DNA from: Desulfobacterium sp.
GTDB taxonomy: Bacteria; Desulfobacterota; Desulfobacteria; Desulfobacterales; Desulfobacteraceae
DNA length: 64,000 nt
Assembly (NCBI GenBank): GCA_030145245.1
Contig: JAQYWC010000067.1
Coordinates: 82,493-146,492 of the forward strand
Reading direction: 5' to 3'
In this document: positions 1-7,773 of the stretch, one piece after another
How positions within the stretch are numbered: the first letter of the stretch is position 1
How the letters are laid out: each line of letters begins with the position of its first letter
The notes under the pieces: model-generated
Database searches by the model: none
What the model was told of the DNA's origin: nothing
What the model saw: the letters and a program-made list of their open reading frames with translations, nothing else
Program-made: the position numbers and the translations under genes

Positions 1-639
1 CCAGCTGCGAAACAGTGCGATATCTGTTTTGTAGCCGATATATTTAAGTTTTATAAGTTCGTCATAGCCGGCTTCAACGATGTTGTTTTCATAGTAATTA
101 CGAGAGCAGGCCAGCACGAACGTCTCCGTGACCATAGGCTCTACGGTATAAACTGTTGACTCGCTGGGTATGTCCTTAAATATGGGCAGGATGTCTATAT
201 ATGCAAAATCCAGCTCACCTTCAGAAACCATCCCAAACAAGGTGTTGGGATCTCCCAGCTCAAGCTGCAAAGAGACATCCCGGTATTTCCGGTTAAAAGA
301 TGCAAAGATCCTAGGCAGGTAGGTTTTACCAAACTCTGAAGGTGCCCCTATGCGCAATCGTCCCGAAGGCTTTTCCGAAGTTTCATTGATATGCCGGACC
401 CCGCTTTCAAGCTGGATCATAAAGCCCTGCACAATGCCATAGAGTTTATGCCCCGCTGCCGTGGGAATCAAACGGCGATGCACCCTCGTAAACAGGGACG
501 TTTTCAGCTCACCTTCCAGTTTCTTCAGGTGCTGGCTCACCCCGGATTGGGTGATGTGCAGAATTTTAGCCGCACCGGTACTGCTTTGTTCGTTGAAAAT
601 ATGATAGAAAACCTTTAACCTGTTAAAATCCGGCAGCAT
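1..639 (-). CDS. LysR-family transcriptional regulator (C-terminus cut by window edge)
   Basis: 213 residues are visible before the left edge cuts the gene; LysR proteins are usually about 300. The translation opens MLPDFNRLKVFYHIFNEQSS, followed by a winged helix-turn-helix (residues 4-62) with AAKILHITQSGVSQHLKKLE as recognition region. From about residue 90 (RLRIGAPSEFG) the effector-binding domain begins. An AAGGA Shine-Dalgarno lies 8 bases before the ATG. The gene diverges from mtnN-luxS, the usual layout for a LysR protein controlling its neighbour, so control of SAH/AI-2 metabolism is possible but only inferred. The effector is unknown. Confidence 0.9.
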   Translation of the reverse strand, partial: MLPDFNRLKVFYHIFNEQSSTGAAKILHITQSGVSQHLKKLEGELKTSLFTRVHRRLIPTAAGHKLYGIVQGFMIQLESGVRHINETSEKPSGRLRIGAPSEFGKTYLPRIFASFNRKYRDVSLQLELGDPNTLFGMVSEGELDFAYIDILPIFKDIPSESTVYTVEPMVTETFVLACSRNYYENNIVEAGYDELIKLKYIGYKTDIALFRSW

Positions 640-658
640 GGATATATCCTTAACTCAA

Positions 659-713
659 TTGATAAGTTTAAGTAACTGAATAAAGTAGAAGCATTAATTT
701 TACAAACTATCAA
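659..713. promoter_or_regulatory. Divergent promoter region with candidate LysR operator
   Basis: The 139 bases between the LysR and mtnN starts are AT-rich. They contain an imperfect inverted repeat, TTGATAAGTTT (659-669) and AAACTATCAA (704-713), differing by one inserted A, with centres about 45 bases apart. A weak sigma-70-like pair, TTGATA (659-664) and TAAAGT (681-686) with a 16-base spacer, faces mtnN and overlaps the left arm. LysR regulators commonly bind two such half-sites upstream of a divergent target, so this is a reasonable operator candidate; no experimental support is visible. Confidence 0.35.
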
Positions 714-778
714 ATCATCCTCTATAGTGCAACGATTCTTGTGGCCCGGACCACCAACTTTCAACAAAGGATTTCATA

Positions 779-1528
779 TTGAGAATAGGAATAATCGCGG
801 CAATGGAAGAGGAACTTGCATTGCTGGTTGACAATCTGGACAACGCCGATAAAACAAATTTCGGCCAATTCACATTTTATACAGGGCAGATCAAAGGGGT
901 GGATGTGGCCCTGTTTCGCTGCGGCATTGGTAAGGTTAACGCAGCTGTGGGCGCAACCCTGCTACTGGATAAATTCAGGCCCGATTACCTGATCAATACG
1001 GGCGTTGCCGGAGGCTTTCCTGATGGGATTGAAATTGGGGATGTCGTCATCTCTTCAGAAGTCCGTCATTACGATGCGGATGCAACCGCATTTGAATACG
1101 AGATCGGGCAGATTCCTCAAATGCCCGCAGTTTACAGGGCAGATGATCTTCTCACGAGTATGGCAAGAAAAGCCTGTCTCGCCTGCAATGATATAACCGT
1201 ACATCAGGGTTCGGTTCTTTCCGGCGATTCATTTGTACATACCCAGGAGCAGATCGCATATCTCACTAAGAATTTTCCCGGTGTAATGGCCGTGGAAATG
1301 GAGGGGGCAGCCATTGCTCAAACCGGATTTCTTTTCAAGGTGCCCTTCATCCTTATCCGAACCATTTCCGATAAAGTCCGTGAAACCGGCAACACCGCCG
1401 TTTACGAAAACCGTATGAAAAAAGCTGCGGAAAACTCAGCAAAGATAGTCATGGGCATACTTGATAATATTCAGGGAGGAAAAAATGGAAAAGATAGAAA
1501 GCTTCAAAATAGATCACATGCGGCTTAA
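779..1528 (+). CDS. mtnN: 5'-methylthioadenosine/S-adenosylhomocysteine nucleosidase (Pfs)
   Basis: This enzyme hydrolyses SAH to adenine and S-ribosylhomocysteine, and MTA to adenine and methylthioribose, in the cytoplasm. The 249-residue protein starts [16 protein letters not shown] at a TTG, with AAAGG 8 bases upstream. It carries the nucleosidase signatures [26 protein letters not shown] (catalytic-region glutamates) and RTISD, whose Asp is the expected purine-protonating residue. Length is slightly above the usual 230 or so because of a lysine-rich tail. The 3' end overlaps luxS by 44 bases, so the two are translationally coupled; LuxS uses the product S-ribosylhomocysteine. Confidence 0.95.
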   Translation: MRIGIIAAMEEELALLVDNLDNADKTNFGQFTFYTGQIKGVDVALFRCGIGKVNAAVGATLLLDKFRPDYLINTGVAGGFPDGIEIGDVVISSEVRHYDADATAFEYEIGQIPQMPAVYRADDLLTSMARKACLACNDITVHQGSVLSGDSFVHTQEQIAYLTKNFPGVMAVEMEGAAIAQTGFLFKVPFILIRTISDKVRETGNTAVYENRMKKAAENSAKIVMGILDNIQGGKNGKDRKLQNRSHAA

Positions 1529-1964
1529 GAGGGGAATTTATGTTTCACGCAAGGACGGAGTAGGTTCAAAGACAGTAACTACTTTTGACCTGCGCATGAA
1601 GGAGCCGAACAATGAACCGGCGCTCACCCCGGCTGCAGCACATACCATCGAGCACATCGGAGCCACTTTTCTGCGAAACCATTCTGAGTTTGGCAACAAA
1701 ATACTCTATTTCGGCCCCATGGGTTGCCTGACGGGATTCTACCTGCTTTTAAGCGATAATTTCGAGTCAAAAAGCATCGTTCCACTCATTCAGGAACTCT
1801 TCAAATATGCTGCCAGATATGAAGGTGTAATCCCCGGTGCAACGCCTGTTGAATGTGGTAACCATTCTCTGATGGATCTTCCCAAAGCCAAACTGGAAGC
1901 AGAAAAGTATTTTGAGGAGGTGCTGAATGGCATTGACGACGAGAATCTTGTCTACCCCGAATAA
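1485..1964 (+). CDS. luxS: S-ribosylhomocysteine lyase LuxS
   Basis: LuxS cleaves S-ribosylhomocysteine into homocysteine and DPD, the precursor of autoinducer-2. The 159-residue protein ([10 protein letters not shown] at the start) has the metal-binding motif HTIEH, the catalytic-cysteine segment [11 protein letters not shown] (Leu where Arg is common) and the third metal-ligand region [11 protein letters not shown]. An upstream in-frame ATG at 1461 exists, but GGAGGA at 1475-1480 followed by AAAA and ATG decides this start. It overlaps mtnN, forming a two-step SAH detoxification operon. Whether AI-2 is a signal here or only a by-product of the activated methyl cycle cannot be told; no LuxP or Lsr receptor is in the window. 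Confidence 0.96.
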   Translation: MEKIESFKIDHMRLKRGIYVSRKDGVGSKTVTTFDLRMKEPNNEPALTPAAAHTIEHIGATFLRNHSEFGNKILYFGPMGCLTGFYLLLSDNFESKSIVPLIQELFKYAARYEGVIPGATPVECGNHSLMDLPKAKLEAEKYFEEVLNGIDDENLVYPE

Positions 1965-1988
1965 CGGTTGAGACAAAAAGCGAACACT

Positions 1989-2027
1989 CTCCGGTACTGG
2001 TGGCTGTTTGCCCCACCATTACCGGAG
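1989..2027. terminator. Hairpin between convergent luxS and ferredoxin-like gene
   Basis: CTCCGGTA (1989-1996) pairs with TACCGGAG (2020-2027). After one mismatch, six further pairs extend the stem (TGGTGG with CCACCA). No T-run follows on the plus strand; on the minus strand CTTTTT follows about 12 bases later. It lies between two convergent genes and probably serves both. A run of ten C (2042-2051) sits beside it. Confidence 0.55.
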
Positions 2028-2041
2028 AACCCGTAAAACAG

Positions 2042-2051
2042 CCCCCCCCCC
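2042..2051. repeat. Run of ten C
   Basis: A homopolymer of ten C lies in the 3' intergenic space between luxS and the ferredoxin-like gene, about 12 bases from the latter's stop codon. Such tracts are prone to replication slippage, but here no reading frame depends on it. Confidence 0.6.
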
Positions 2052-2063
2052 AATGGAGTGCCC

Positions 2064-2717
2064 TTACCTCGGCTCCAGCTGGATCACATCTTCGGGACAT
2101 GATGAAACACAGAGCCCGCACCCATAACATTGATCAGGTTCATACACCATCTTTCCGTCCACCTGTTTTCTGGCGTCATAGTAACACCTGTCCACACATT
2201 CAAAACAGGAGGTGCACCTGTCGGCCTCATCCCGGGCAATATAGTCTGATTTTACTGTAAACCAGGTGATGTTGTGCTTTTTCATCAAACGGAATCCCAC
2301 GCAACAACAGGAACAGCAGCTGCACAGGGAACAGATCTCCTGACCGGGCTTATAATAGGTAAGGTGAATCAGTCCTTTTTCGTCGGCATCTTTGATAATT
2401 TCCAGGGCTTCCTGTTTGGAAAGGGAATCTGCCTTGCCAGTGCGGATTTTCTTTTCAGCGGAGCTGTTGAACACCAGGCAGACCCGTACAGGATTATCAC
2501 AATTTTGATACTCTGCCCGGCACACACAATCGGTCACGCCAATGGGATCCGCCGCCATTATCAGATCCTCTACCCGGGGCAGGGGAACCACCTGCTGCAT
2601 ACTGCTGACCGATTGACCCACCGGGATCACTTTGGTGGGATAGCGGACTTTTTTTTCTTTCAGCCAAGGTTCATACTCTTCTACAAAATCCAGTTCAAAC
2701 CCATCCAGTTCCTGCAT
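2064..2717 (-). CDS. Ferredoxin-like 4Fe-4S protein with extra cysteine-rich motif
   Basis: 217 residues, probably cytoplasmic. The C-terminus carries two 4Fe-4S binding motifs, CTSCFECVDRC (about 168-178) and CYGCGLCVSSCP (about 197-208), a bacterial di-cluster ferredoxin fold. Upstream are further cysteines: DCVCRAEYQNC with VCLVF (about 62-81), and the very dense ICSLCSCCSCCC (about 127-138), which could hold another cluster or metal. GGAG sits 5 bases before the ATG. It converges on luxS and has its own 90-base upstream gap. It may pass electrons in an anaerobic redox pathway, but the partner is not in the window and I do not assign a specific function. Confidence 0.85.
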   Translation of the reverse strand: MQELDGFELDFVEEYEPWLKEKKVRYPTKVIPVGQSVSSMQQVVPLPRVEDLIMAADPIGVTDCVCRAEYQNCDNPVRVCLVFNSSAEKKIRTGKADSLSKQEALEIIKDADEKGLIHLTYYKPGQEICSLCSCCSCCCVGFRLMKKHNITWFTVKSDYIARDEADRCTSCFECVDRCYYDARKQVDGKMVYEPDQCYGCGLCVSSCPEDVIQLEPR

Positions 2718-2810
2718 CTCTTCTCCATTCAGTTCAATACTTTGATCCGCAATAAAGCGTCCTCTTCAGACAAAGCAGGTTAAAGGTTAGTAAGCTAAGC
2801 CTGACCCCAA

Positions 2811-5654
2811 TCAGGGTGCCACCTCCTTGATCACTTGCTTCCTGCTGGTGTTGGAGGGAACGGCCATGGTGCTTGCGGAGATGGCGAAATTGTACCCGGT
2901 GAAGAACTCAAGGTCTGAGATATCGCCGTTCACATGGATCAGGGTGGGAATTTCAACGGTTTTATATCCTCCGGCTGCTTCCCAGCTGCCAAGGATATAA
3001 TCGTCGTTATCCGGATCATTTCCAGCAAAGAGGTGGTAGCTGCCCGCCGGCACATCGGTAAAGGAAAAGGCGTACTCACCGTTCCGGGCATCTGCCTTAA
3101 CCTGGGAGATCTGGCCGGTTTCCGTGTTCATCATCTGGATATAGTGGGTACCGAGATCCCCGGAGGCGGCGCCCTGGGACGGTTGATAGATGGTCACAGG
3201 TATATCAAGGGAATTGGCGGTTGATGTCAATGTGATGATACCGGAATAGGAGGTGTTTTCGGTCAGTGCGGAACGGTTGGCAGTGAGAATGTAGGTGCCA
3301 AGGTTGTTGGCATCGGTTTTATCCTTGGCAATGGTCAGCCAGAACAGGCCTGACACCGGCGGATCCACCCAAAGGTCTCCTGCACCGCCATTGACGATTG
3401 TGAGTGTCTGGCTCTGGGAAGAACTGCCAAAATTGACCGCTCCCGGGCTTGCCGCAAGCCTTGGCGGATCAGGCGTCTGGACGCCCTGGGCAAGCTCGGT
3501 GGCGGCAGCCAGGCATTTTTGCGCATTGACCAGGCCATACCCGTGGTAATCGTCCCGTCCCAAAGTCCCTGTGTCATCGGTCAGGCTGCCGTTTCCCAGC
3601 AGAGTTGTGACCATATCAAAGGTCAGCCCGGGATAGATGGATTTCATCAGGGCAGCCACCCCTGAGACATGGGGGGCTGCCATGGAGGTGCCCTGCAAAA
3701 AGGTGTACAGGAATTGAACGGTTCCCGAGGTATCATCACCGCCGGTGCTCAAAACGCCGTCGGGATACCCGTCACCATTGAGATCGGCTGAAGTGCTTCC
3801 CCCGGGTGCTGCAATATCGATCCATGGACCGAAATTAGTATACCAGGCAGCCTTTTTCTCCATGGTAACGGCACTGACGGAAAGAACGCCGGAATAGGCA
3901 GCAGGATAACTTTGCTGATTGGTGGATTCGTTTCCGGCAGCAGCCACCAGGATAATCCCAAGTGCCTTGATTGTGTCGATGGTATTCTGTTCAGCCTGGG
4001 AATAGCTGGTGGAACCGAAACTCATGTTGATGATGTCAGCCCGTTTCTGGGGAACGGTTCCGGAATCGTTGGCGAGACCTGCGGCATACTTCAGGGCCTG
4101 GATGGAATCATAGGTGGTGCCTCCGTCCTTGCCCAGGACCCTCAAGGGCATGATCATGGCGTTCCAGGACACCCCCGAAACCCCCAGGGCGTTGTTGGAG
4201 GCAGCGCCCACGGTGCCGGCCACATGGGTGCCGTGGAAACTGCTTGTGGAACCGTTTCTCTTGTCCCCCGGGTCATTGGGATTGCTGTCAATGCCGTCGT
4301 TGTCCAGGGCATTGACAGGGTCGCTGATGAAATCATACCCGGCAGTCAGACGGTTCGTAAGATCCGGATGGGCAAGGAGTACGCCTGTGTCAACCACAGC
4401 CACAATGACATTGCTGTTGCCAACCGAGGTGTCCCAGGCCTGGGGCAGGTTGATCAGGGGATAGTGCCACTGGCTTACATAATGGGGATCGGACGGGGTG
4501 GTGACATAGGCTTTCCGGACAAAGTTGGGTTCGGCATAGGCCACATCGTCCCTTCTCTTAAGGGCCTTGAGCATGTTCAGGGTTCGGTCTTTTTCAAGCA
4601 GGATGTCAGAAGCATTGGGCATAAGGGCTGCTGTCTCTGAATTGCTCTTCGCAACCCTGGACCGAAGACTGTTTATGGAATACCGGCTGGCGGAATCAAG
4701 CTTGACAAGCACCGGTTCCACCCCTTGCCGGGACTCCCCGGCGGCCAGAGAACGGGTTACCGTTTCAGGCGGTTTGAACCCCACAATGGCCTCACCCGGA
4801 ACAAAATCGTCACCCAGGGTCATTCCCGCATCCAAAGCCAATGCGATGTTCTGCCCCATGGTCAGGATATAGGTGGAAGCTCCGCTGTATGCATACACCC
4901 GGATGTAATAGTTACCGGCAGCACTCACCTTAAGGGTCTCGATGCCGGCAACGTCTTTTGAGCTGTCTATCAGCACAAAAGCATCGTTGTAGAGATAGAG
5001 ATCCAGATCGTTTGAAAAGGAATCGGCAAAGGAGAGGCTGATGATTTCGTTGCCCGTAAAAGAAACACTGTAAATGTCTGACTGATCGCCCTGGATAAAG
5101 GATCTGCCCTGGGCGCCCGCATTGGGCTCATTCACATATCCCCCCAGGGTGCTTGGGGAGGAGATCTGCTGGGCGGACCCGAAGGTATTGTTCTCCTTGA
5201 CAGAAGCATTGGGATCATTGGTATCTGTGTCGGCAATGTTACCCGAGGCGATGATGATTTTCCCGCCCACGGTTGAAGCTCCAGGAGAAGCGGTAACAAC
5301 AAATTCTTTGGACAGGGAGGTACTGCCTGACGAACTGCCGGTCACAGTGAGAACCACGGTGTAGGTTCCCTCCGTGACGTAGAGGTGGGAAAGTGCCTGG
5401 CCCGACCCGGTTGATCCGTCTCCGAAGTCCCAGGCATACTCACCGATGGTCTGCCCTGTTGCAGTGGACGCGGAAGCATCAAAATAGGCGTCAACGGGTG
5501 CATTACCGGTTCCGGGTGAAATGGAGAAATTCGGATCAAGGCTGCTGTCCGAGGAGGAACCGCCTCCCCCGCCGCCGCAACCTGCACAAAGCATGATAAT
5601 AGAGAACAGAAGGACCAGCACGGCACCAGAAATTGGTTTTCTTTTACCCATCAT
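2811..5654 (-). CDS. Lipid-anchored multidomain subtilisin-family (S8) protease
   Basis: 947 residues. A lipoprotein signal (MMGKRKPISGAVLVLLFSII, then LCAGC) leads into a Gly/Ser linker, so the enzyme is predicted to be membrane-anchored outside the cytoplasm. Domains in order: PKD-like (about 40-122, with WDFGDGS), PPC-like beta domain (about 155-265), propeptide-like region (285-380, with GEAIVGFK), S8 catalytic domain with Asp422 (VVDTG), His474 (HGTHVAGT), oxyanion Asn575 and Ser657 (GTSMAAPH), a BACON-like beta domain (about 755-845), and a C-terminal prealbumin-like fold. GGGAG precedes two adjacent ATGs; the first is used here. It has its own promoter (5718-5746). The likely role is degradation of external protein; the substrate is unknown. 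Confidence 0.93.
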   Translation of the reverse strand: MMGKRKPISGAVLVLLFSIIMLCAGCGGGGGGSSSDSSLDPNFSISPGTGNAPVDAYFDASASTATGQTIGEYAWDFGDGSTGSGQALSHLYVTEGTYTVVLTVTGSSSGSTSLSKEFVVTASPGASTVGGKIIIASGNIADTDTNDPNASVKENNTFGSAQQISSPSTLGGYVNEPNAGAQGRSFIQGDQSDIYSVSFTGNEIISLSFADSFSNDLDLYLYNDAFVLIDSSKDVAGIETLKVSAAGNYYIRVYAYSGASTYILTMGQNIALALDAGMTLGDDFVPGEAIVGFKPPETVTRSLAAGESRQGVEPVLVKLDSASRYSINSLRSRVAKSNSETAALMPNASDILLEKDRTLNMLKALKRRDDVAYAEPNFVRKAYVTTPSDPHYVSQWHYPLINLPQAWDTSVGNSNVIVAVVDTGVLLAHPDLTNRLTAGYDFISDPVNALDNDGIDSNPNDPGDKRNGSTSSFHGTHVAGTVGAASNNALGVSGVSWNAMIMPLRVLGKDGGTTYDSIQALKYAAGLANDSGTVPQKRADIINMSFGSTSYSQAEQNTIDTIKALGIILVAAAGNESTNQQSYPAAYSGVLSVSAVTMEKKAAWYTNFGPWIDIAAPGGSTSADLNGDGYPDGVLSTGGDDTSGTVQFLYTFLQGTSMAAPHVSGVAALMKSIYPGLTFDMVTTLLGNGSLTDDTGTLGRDDYHGYGLVNAQKCLAAATELAQGVQTPDPPRLAASPGAVNFGSSSQSQTLTIVNGGAGDLWVDPPVSGLFWLTIAKDKTDANNLGTYILTANRSALTENTSYSGIITLTSTANSLDIPVTIYQPSQGAASGDLGTHYIQMMNTETGQISQVKADARNGEYAFSFTDVPAGSYHLFAGNDPDNDDYILGSWEAAGGYKTVEIPTLIHVNGDISDLEFFTGYNFAISASTMAVPSNTSRKQVIKEVAP

Positions 5655-5717
5655 AATCGTCTCCCGTTAACGTCTTTGAATTATCTTGATTTTAAAGGAG
5701 GACCTGACAATTTTCGC

Positions 5718-5746
5718 ATTATAAGAAAATAGAGAAACAAAGGCAA
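5718..5746 (-). promoter_or_regulatory. Sigma-70-type promoter of the S8 protease gene
   Basis: On the minus strand TTGCCT (5746-5741), a 17-base spacer and a perfect TATAAT (5723-5718) place the start near 5711. That gives a leader of about 57 bases before the protease ATG, within an AT-rich stretch. It suggests the protease is transcribed apart from the upstream signalling operon. Confidence 0.6.
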
Positions 5747-5780
5747 GAAAGATGTTCCAACCGGGAGACACGGTTATAAT

Positions 5781-5803
5781 TGGGGCCCGGGAACCAGGCC
5801 CCA
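5781..5803 (-). terminator. Hairpin after the kinase/CheR/GGDEF operon
   Basis: TGGGGCC (5781-5787) pairs perfectly with GGCCCCA (5797-5803) around a 9-base loop. It begins 4 bases past the stop of the diguanylate cyclase. On the minus strand ATTATAACC follows, without a strong T-run, so termination may be partial. Confidence 0.45.
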
Positions 5804-5806
5804 TGA

Positions 5807-6838
5807 TCAACCTACGCCCTGGGACACGGCGAGGGAAAGTTTCAGGACCTGACCGGTCTCACACCGGTTACGTCCATTGCTCTTGGCCCTGTAAAGCGCC
5901 TTGTCTGCAGCCTTGACCAGGTCCGTGGAATAGGTTTCCAGGCAGGGAACGATGGCGCTGATGCCCAGGCTCACCGTGATACGACCATATTCCGCTGACT
6001 CGGCATGCTCTATCTCCAGCTGTTCCACGACACTTCTCAGGTTTTCGGCCACCTTGGCCCCGCCCTCGATATCGGTACCGGGAAGAATCGCGCAAAATTC
6101 TTCGCCGCCATACCGCGCCACGATATCCATGGGGCGCTTGAAAACCGAGGAGAGCGCTTTTGCGATCCGCTGGAGGCAAAAATCTCCGGCAGGATGACCG
6201 TAATGGTCATTGTAGGCCTTGAAATAGTCAACATCCAGCATGATGAGGCAGAGGGGCTTCCCGCTGCGCATGGCCCTTTGCCATTCAGACAGAAGAACCT
6301 CGTCAAATCTCCGGCGGTTGTGGATATGGGTGAGCCCGTCAAGGGAGGAGAGCAGTTTCAGCTGCTCGTTTCTCTCTTTGAGCTGAACCTGGGCCTGCTT
6401 GAGTTCCAGGATCTTGGCATCCAGCTCCCGTGTCTTGGCCTGGAGCTGATTCTTCTGGCGCTGGAGTTCCAGGAACACCTCCACCTTGCTGTTGAGCACG
6501 GCCGGCTCCAGGGGTTTGAACAGGTAATCCACGGCCCCGGAGTCGTATCCCTTGAAGATATAGTGCTTTTCCGTGTGGGAGGCGGTGACAAAGATGATGG
6601 GGATATGTTTTGTCTTCCTGGAGCTGCGCATGAGTTCAGCGGTTTCAAAACCGTCCATTTCCGGCATCTGCACATCCAGCAACACCAGGGCAAAGTCGTA
6701 TTCCAGCATCAGGCCAAGGGCGTTGTTGCCTGATTCGGCTTTGACGATATTCAGCTCCGGATTGTCCAGGAGGACTTCCAGGGTAAGGAGGTTTTCCGGA
6801 CGGTCGTCCACAATGAGGATGTTGAGTTGATCTGGCAT
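5807..6838 (-). CDS. REC-GGDEF response regulator (diguanylate cyclase)
   Basis: 343 residues, cytoplasmic. The receiver domain (1-120) has acidic residues DD (11-12), phospho-acceptor Asp55 ([11 protein letters not shown]) and Lys108. A coiled coil (about 120-162) joins it to a GGDEF domain (163-335) with active-site motif GGEEF at 244-248 and, five residues before it, the inhibitory-site motif RPMD (235-238). It should therefore make c-di-GMP from two GTP and be product-inhibited. It is the last gene of a three-gene operon, 8 bases after the cheR-like gene, with AAAGGA before the ATG. The upstream hybrid kinase is its probable phosphate donor. Confidence 0.95.
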   Translation of the reverse strand: MPDQLNILIVDDRPENLLTLEVLLDNPELNIVKAESGNNALGLMLEYDFALVLLDVQMPEMDGFETAELMRSSRKTKHIPIIFVTASHTEKHYIFKGYDSGAVDYLFKPLEPAVLNSKVEVFLELQRQKNQLQAKTRELDAKILELKQAQVQLKERNEQLKLLSSLDGLTHIHNRRRFDEVLLSEWQRAMRSGKPLCLIMLDVDYFKAYNDHYGHPAGDFCLQRIAKALSSVFKRPMDIVARYGGEEFCAILPGTDIEGGAKVAENLRSVVEQLEIEHAESAEYGRITVSLGISAIVPCLETYSTDLVKAADKALYRAKSNGRNRCETGQVLKLSLAVSQGVG

Positions 6839-6846
6839 TTTTTCCT

Positions 6847-7773
6847 TTAACCGTTAACCGTTGCGTTTATCAATTCACCTGTTCCATGGGGGGATGGTAC
6901 AGGGTCCACTTCCCGGGCTGTCGCCACATTGCTCCTGCGTTTTCTGTAGATATTATCCTTTCCCTTCACCAGCGTAAACCTGTCTGCGTATCTGGAAAAC
7001 ACAAGGCTCTCCTTTGATCCCAGACAAAGGAATCCACCCGGACAGAGACTGTCCAGAAAGAGCTTGATCACCCTGTCCTGGAGATCCCTGTTAAAATAGA
7101 TCAGCACATTTCTGCAGAAGATGATGTTCATCTCGCCGAAGACACTGTCGGTGACAAGGTTATGAAGGGAAAAAAGCACCTTTTTCCTGAGGGAGGTATC
7201 CATGACCACGGAATCGTACATGGCCGTGTAGTAGTCGGCAAATGAGTTCCTCCCCCCGGCATCATGGTAGTTTGCCGTGTACTGCCGGATGCGGTCCATG
7301 GGATAGATCCCCTGCATGGCCTGCTCCAGTATGGGGGCGTTGAAGTCGGTGGCATAGGTCTGGGTACGGTCCTTGAGCCCCTCCTCCTGGAGGAGGATCG
7401 AAAAGGAGTAAACCTCCTCTCCAGTGGCGCACCCTGCGTGCCAGACTTTTATGAAGGGATAGGTTGAAAGCCGGGGAACCACCTCCGCCCTCAAAGCCCG
7501 GTAGAATGGGGGATCCCGGAACATATGGGTGACGTTGATGGAAAGGTCCTGGAGAAGCCCCTCGAAAAAAGAGGGATCGTTCAACACCCGGTGGGTCATC
7601 TCCGAGATGGTGGGACACCCGGAAATGGACAGCCTGTGGTTAATCCGGCGCTGGATGTGGGTGGGGGCATAATCCCTGAAGTCGTATCCGTATTTCAGGT
7701 AGATCGCCTCCAGGAGCAGTCGCGCCTCGATCCCTTCGTTACCGGTTTCCGTTTTCTCCCTGCTTCCCGTCAT
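6847..7773 (-). CDS. CheR-type protein-glutamate O-methyltransferase
   Basis: 308 residues. A CheR N-terminal helical domain (about 18-75) precedes a Rossmann-type methyltransferase domain with SAM motif [13 protein letters not shown] (about 118-130), ATDFN and [11 protein letters not shown]. CheR enzymes methylate glutamates of chemoreceptors using SAM. Here the gene starts at the base after the hybrid-kinase stop (TAG then ATG), indicating tight coupling. No receptor or CheB methylesterase is in this operon, so its target may be the kinase's own long coiled coil or an unlinked receptor. The only chemoreceptor in the window is 55 kb away. Confidence 0.92.
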   Translation of the reverse strand: MTGSREKTETGNEGIEARLLLEAIYLKYGYDFRDYAPTHIQRRINHRLSISGCPTISEMTHRVLNDPSFFEGLLQDLSINVTHMFRDPPFYRALRAEVVPRLSTYPFIKVWHAGCATGEEVYSFSILLQEEGLKDRTQTYATDFNAPILEQAMQGIYPMDRIRQYTANYHDAGGRNSFADYYTAMYDSVVMDTSLRKKVLFSLHNLVTDSVFGEMNIIFCRNVLIYFNRDLQDRVIKLFLDSLCPGGFLCLGSKESLVFSRYADRFTLVKGKDNIYRKRRSNVATAREVDPVPSPHGTGELINATVNG

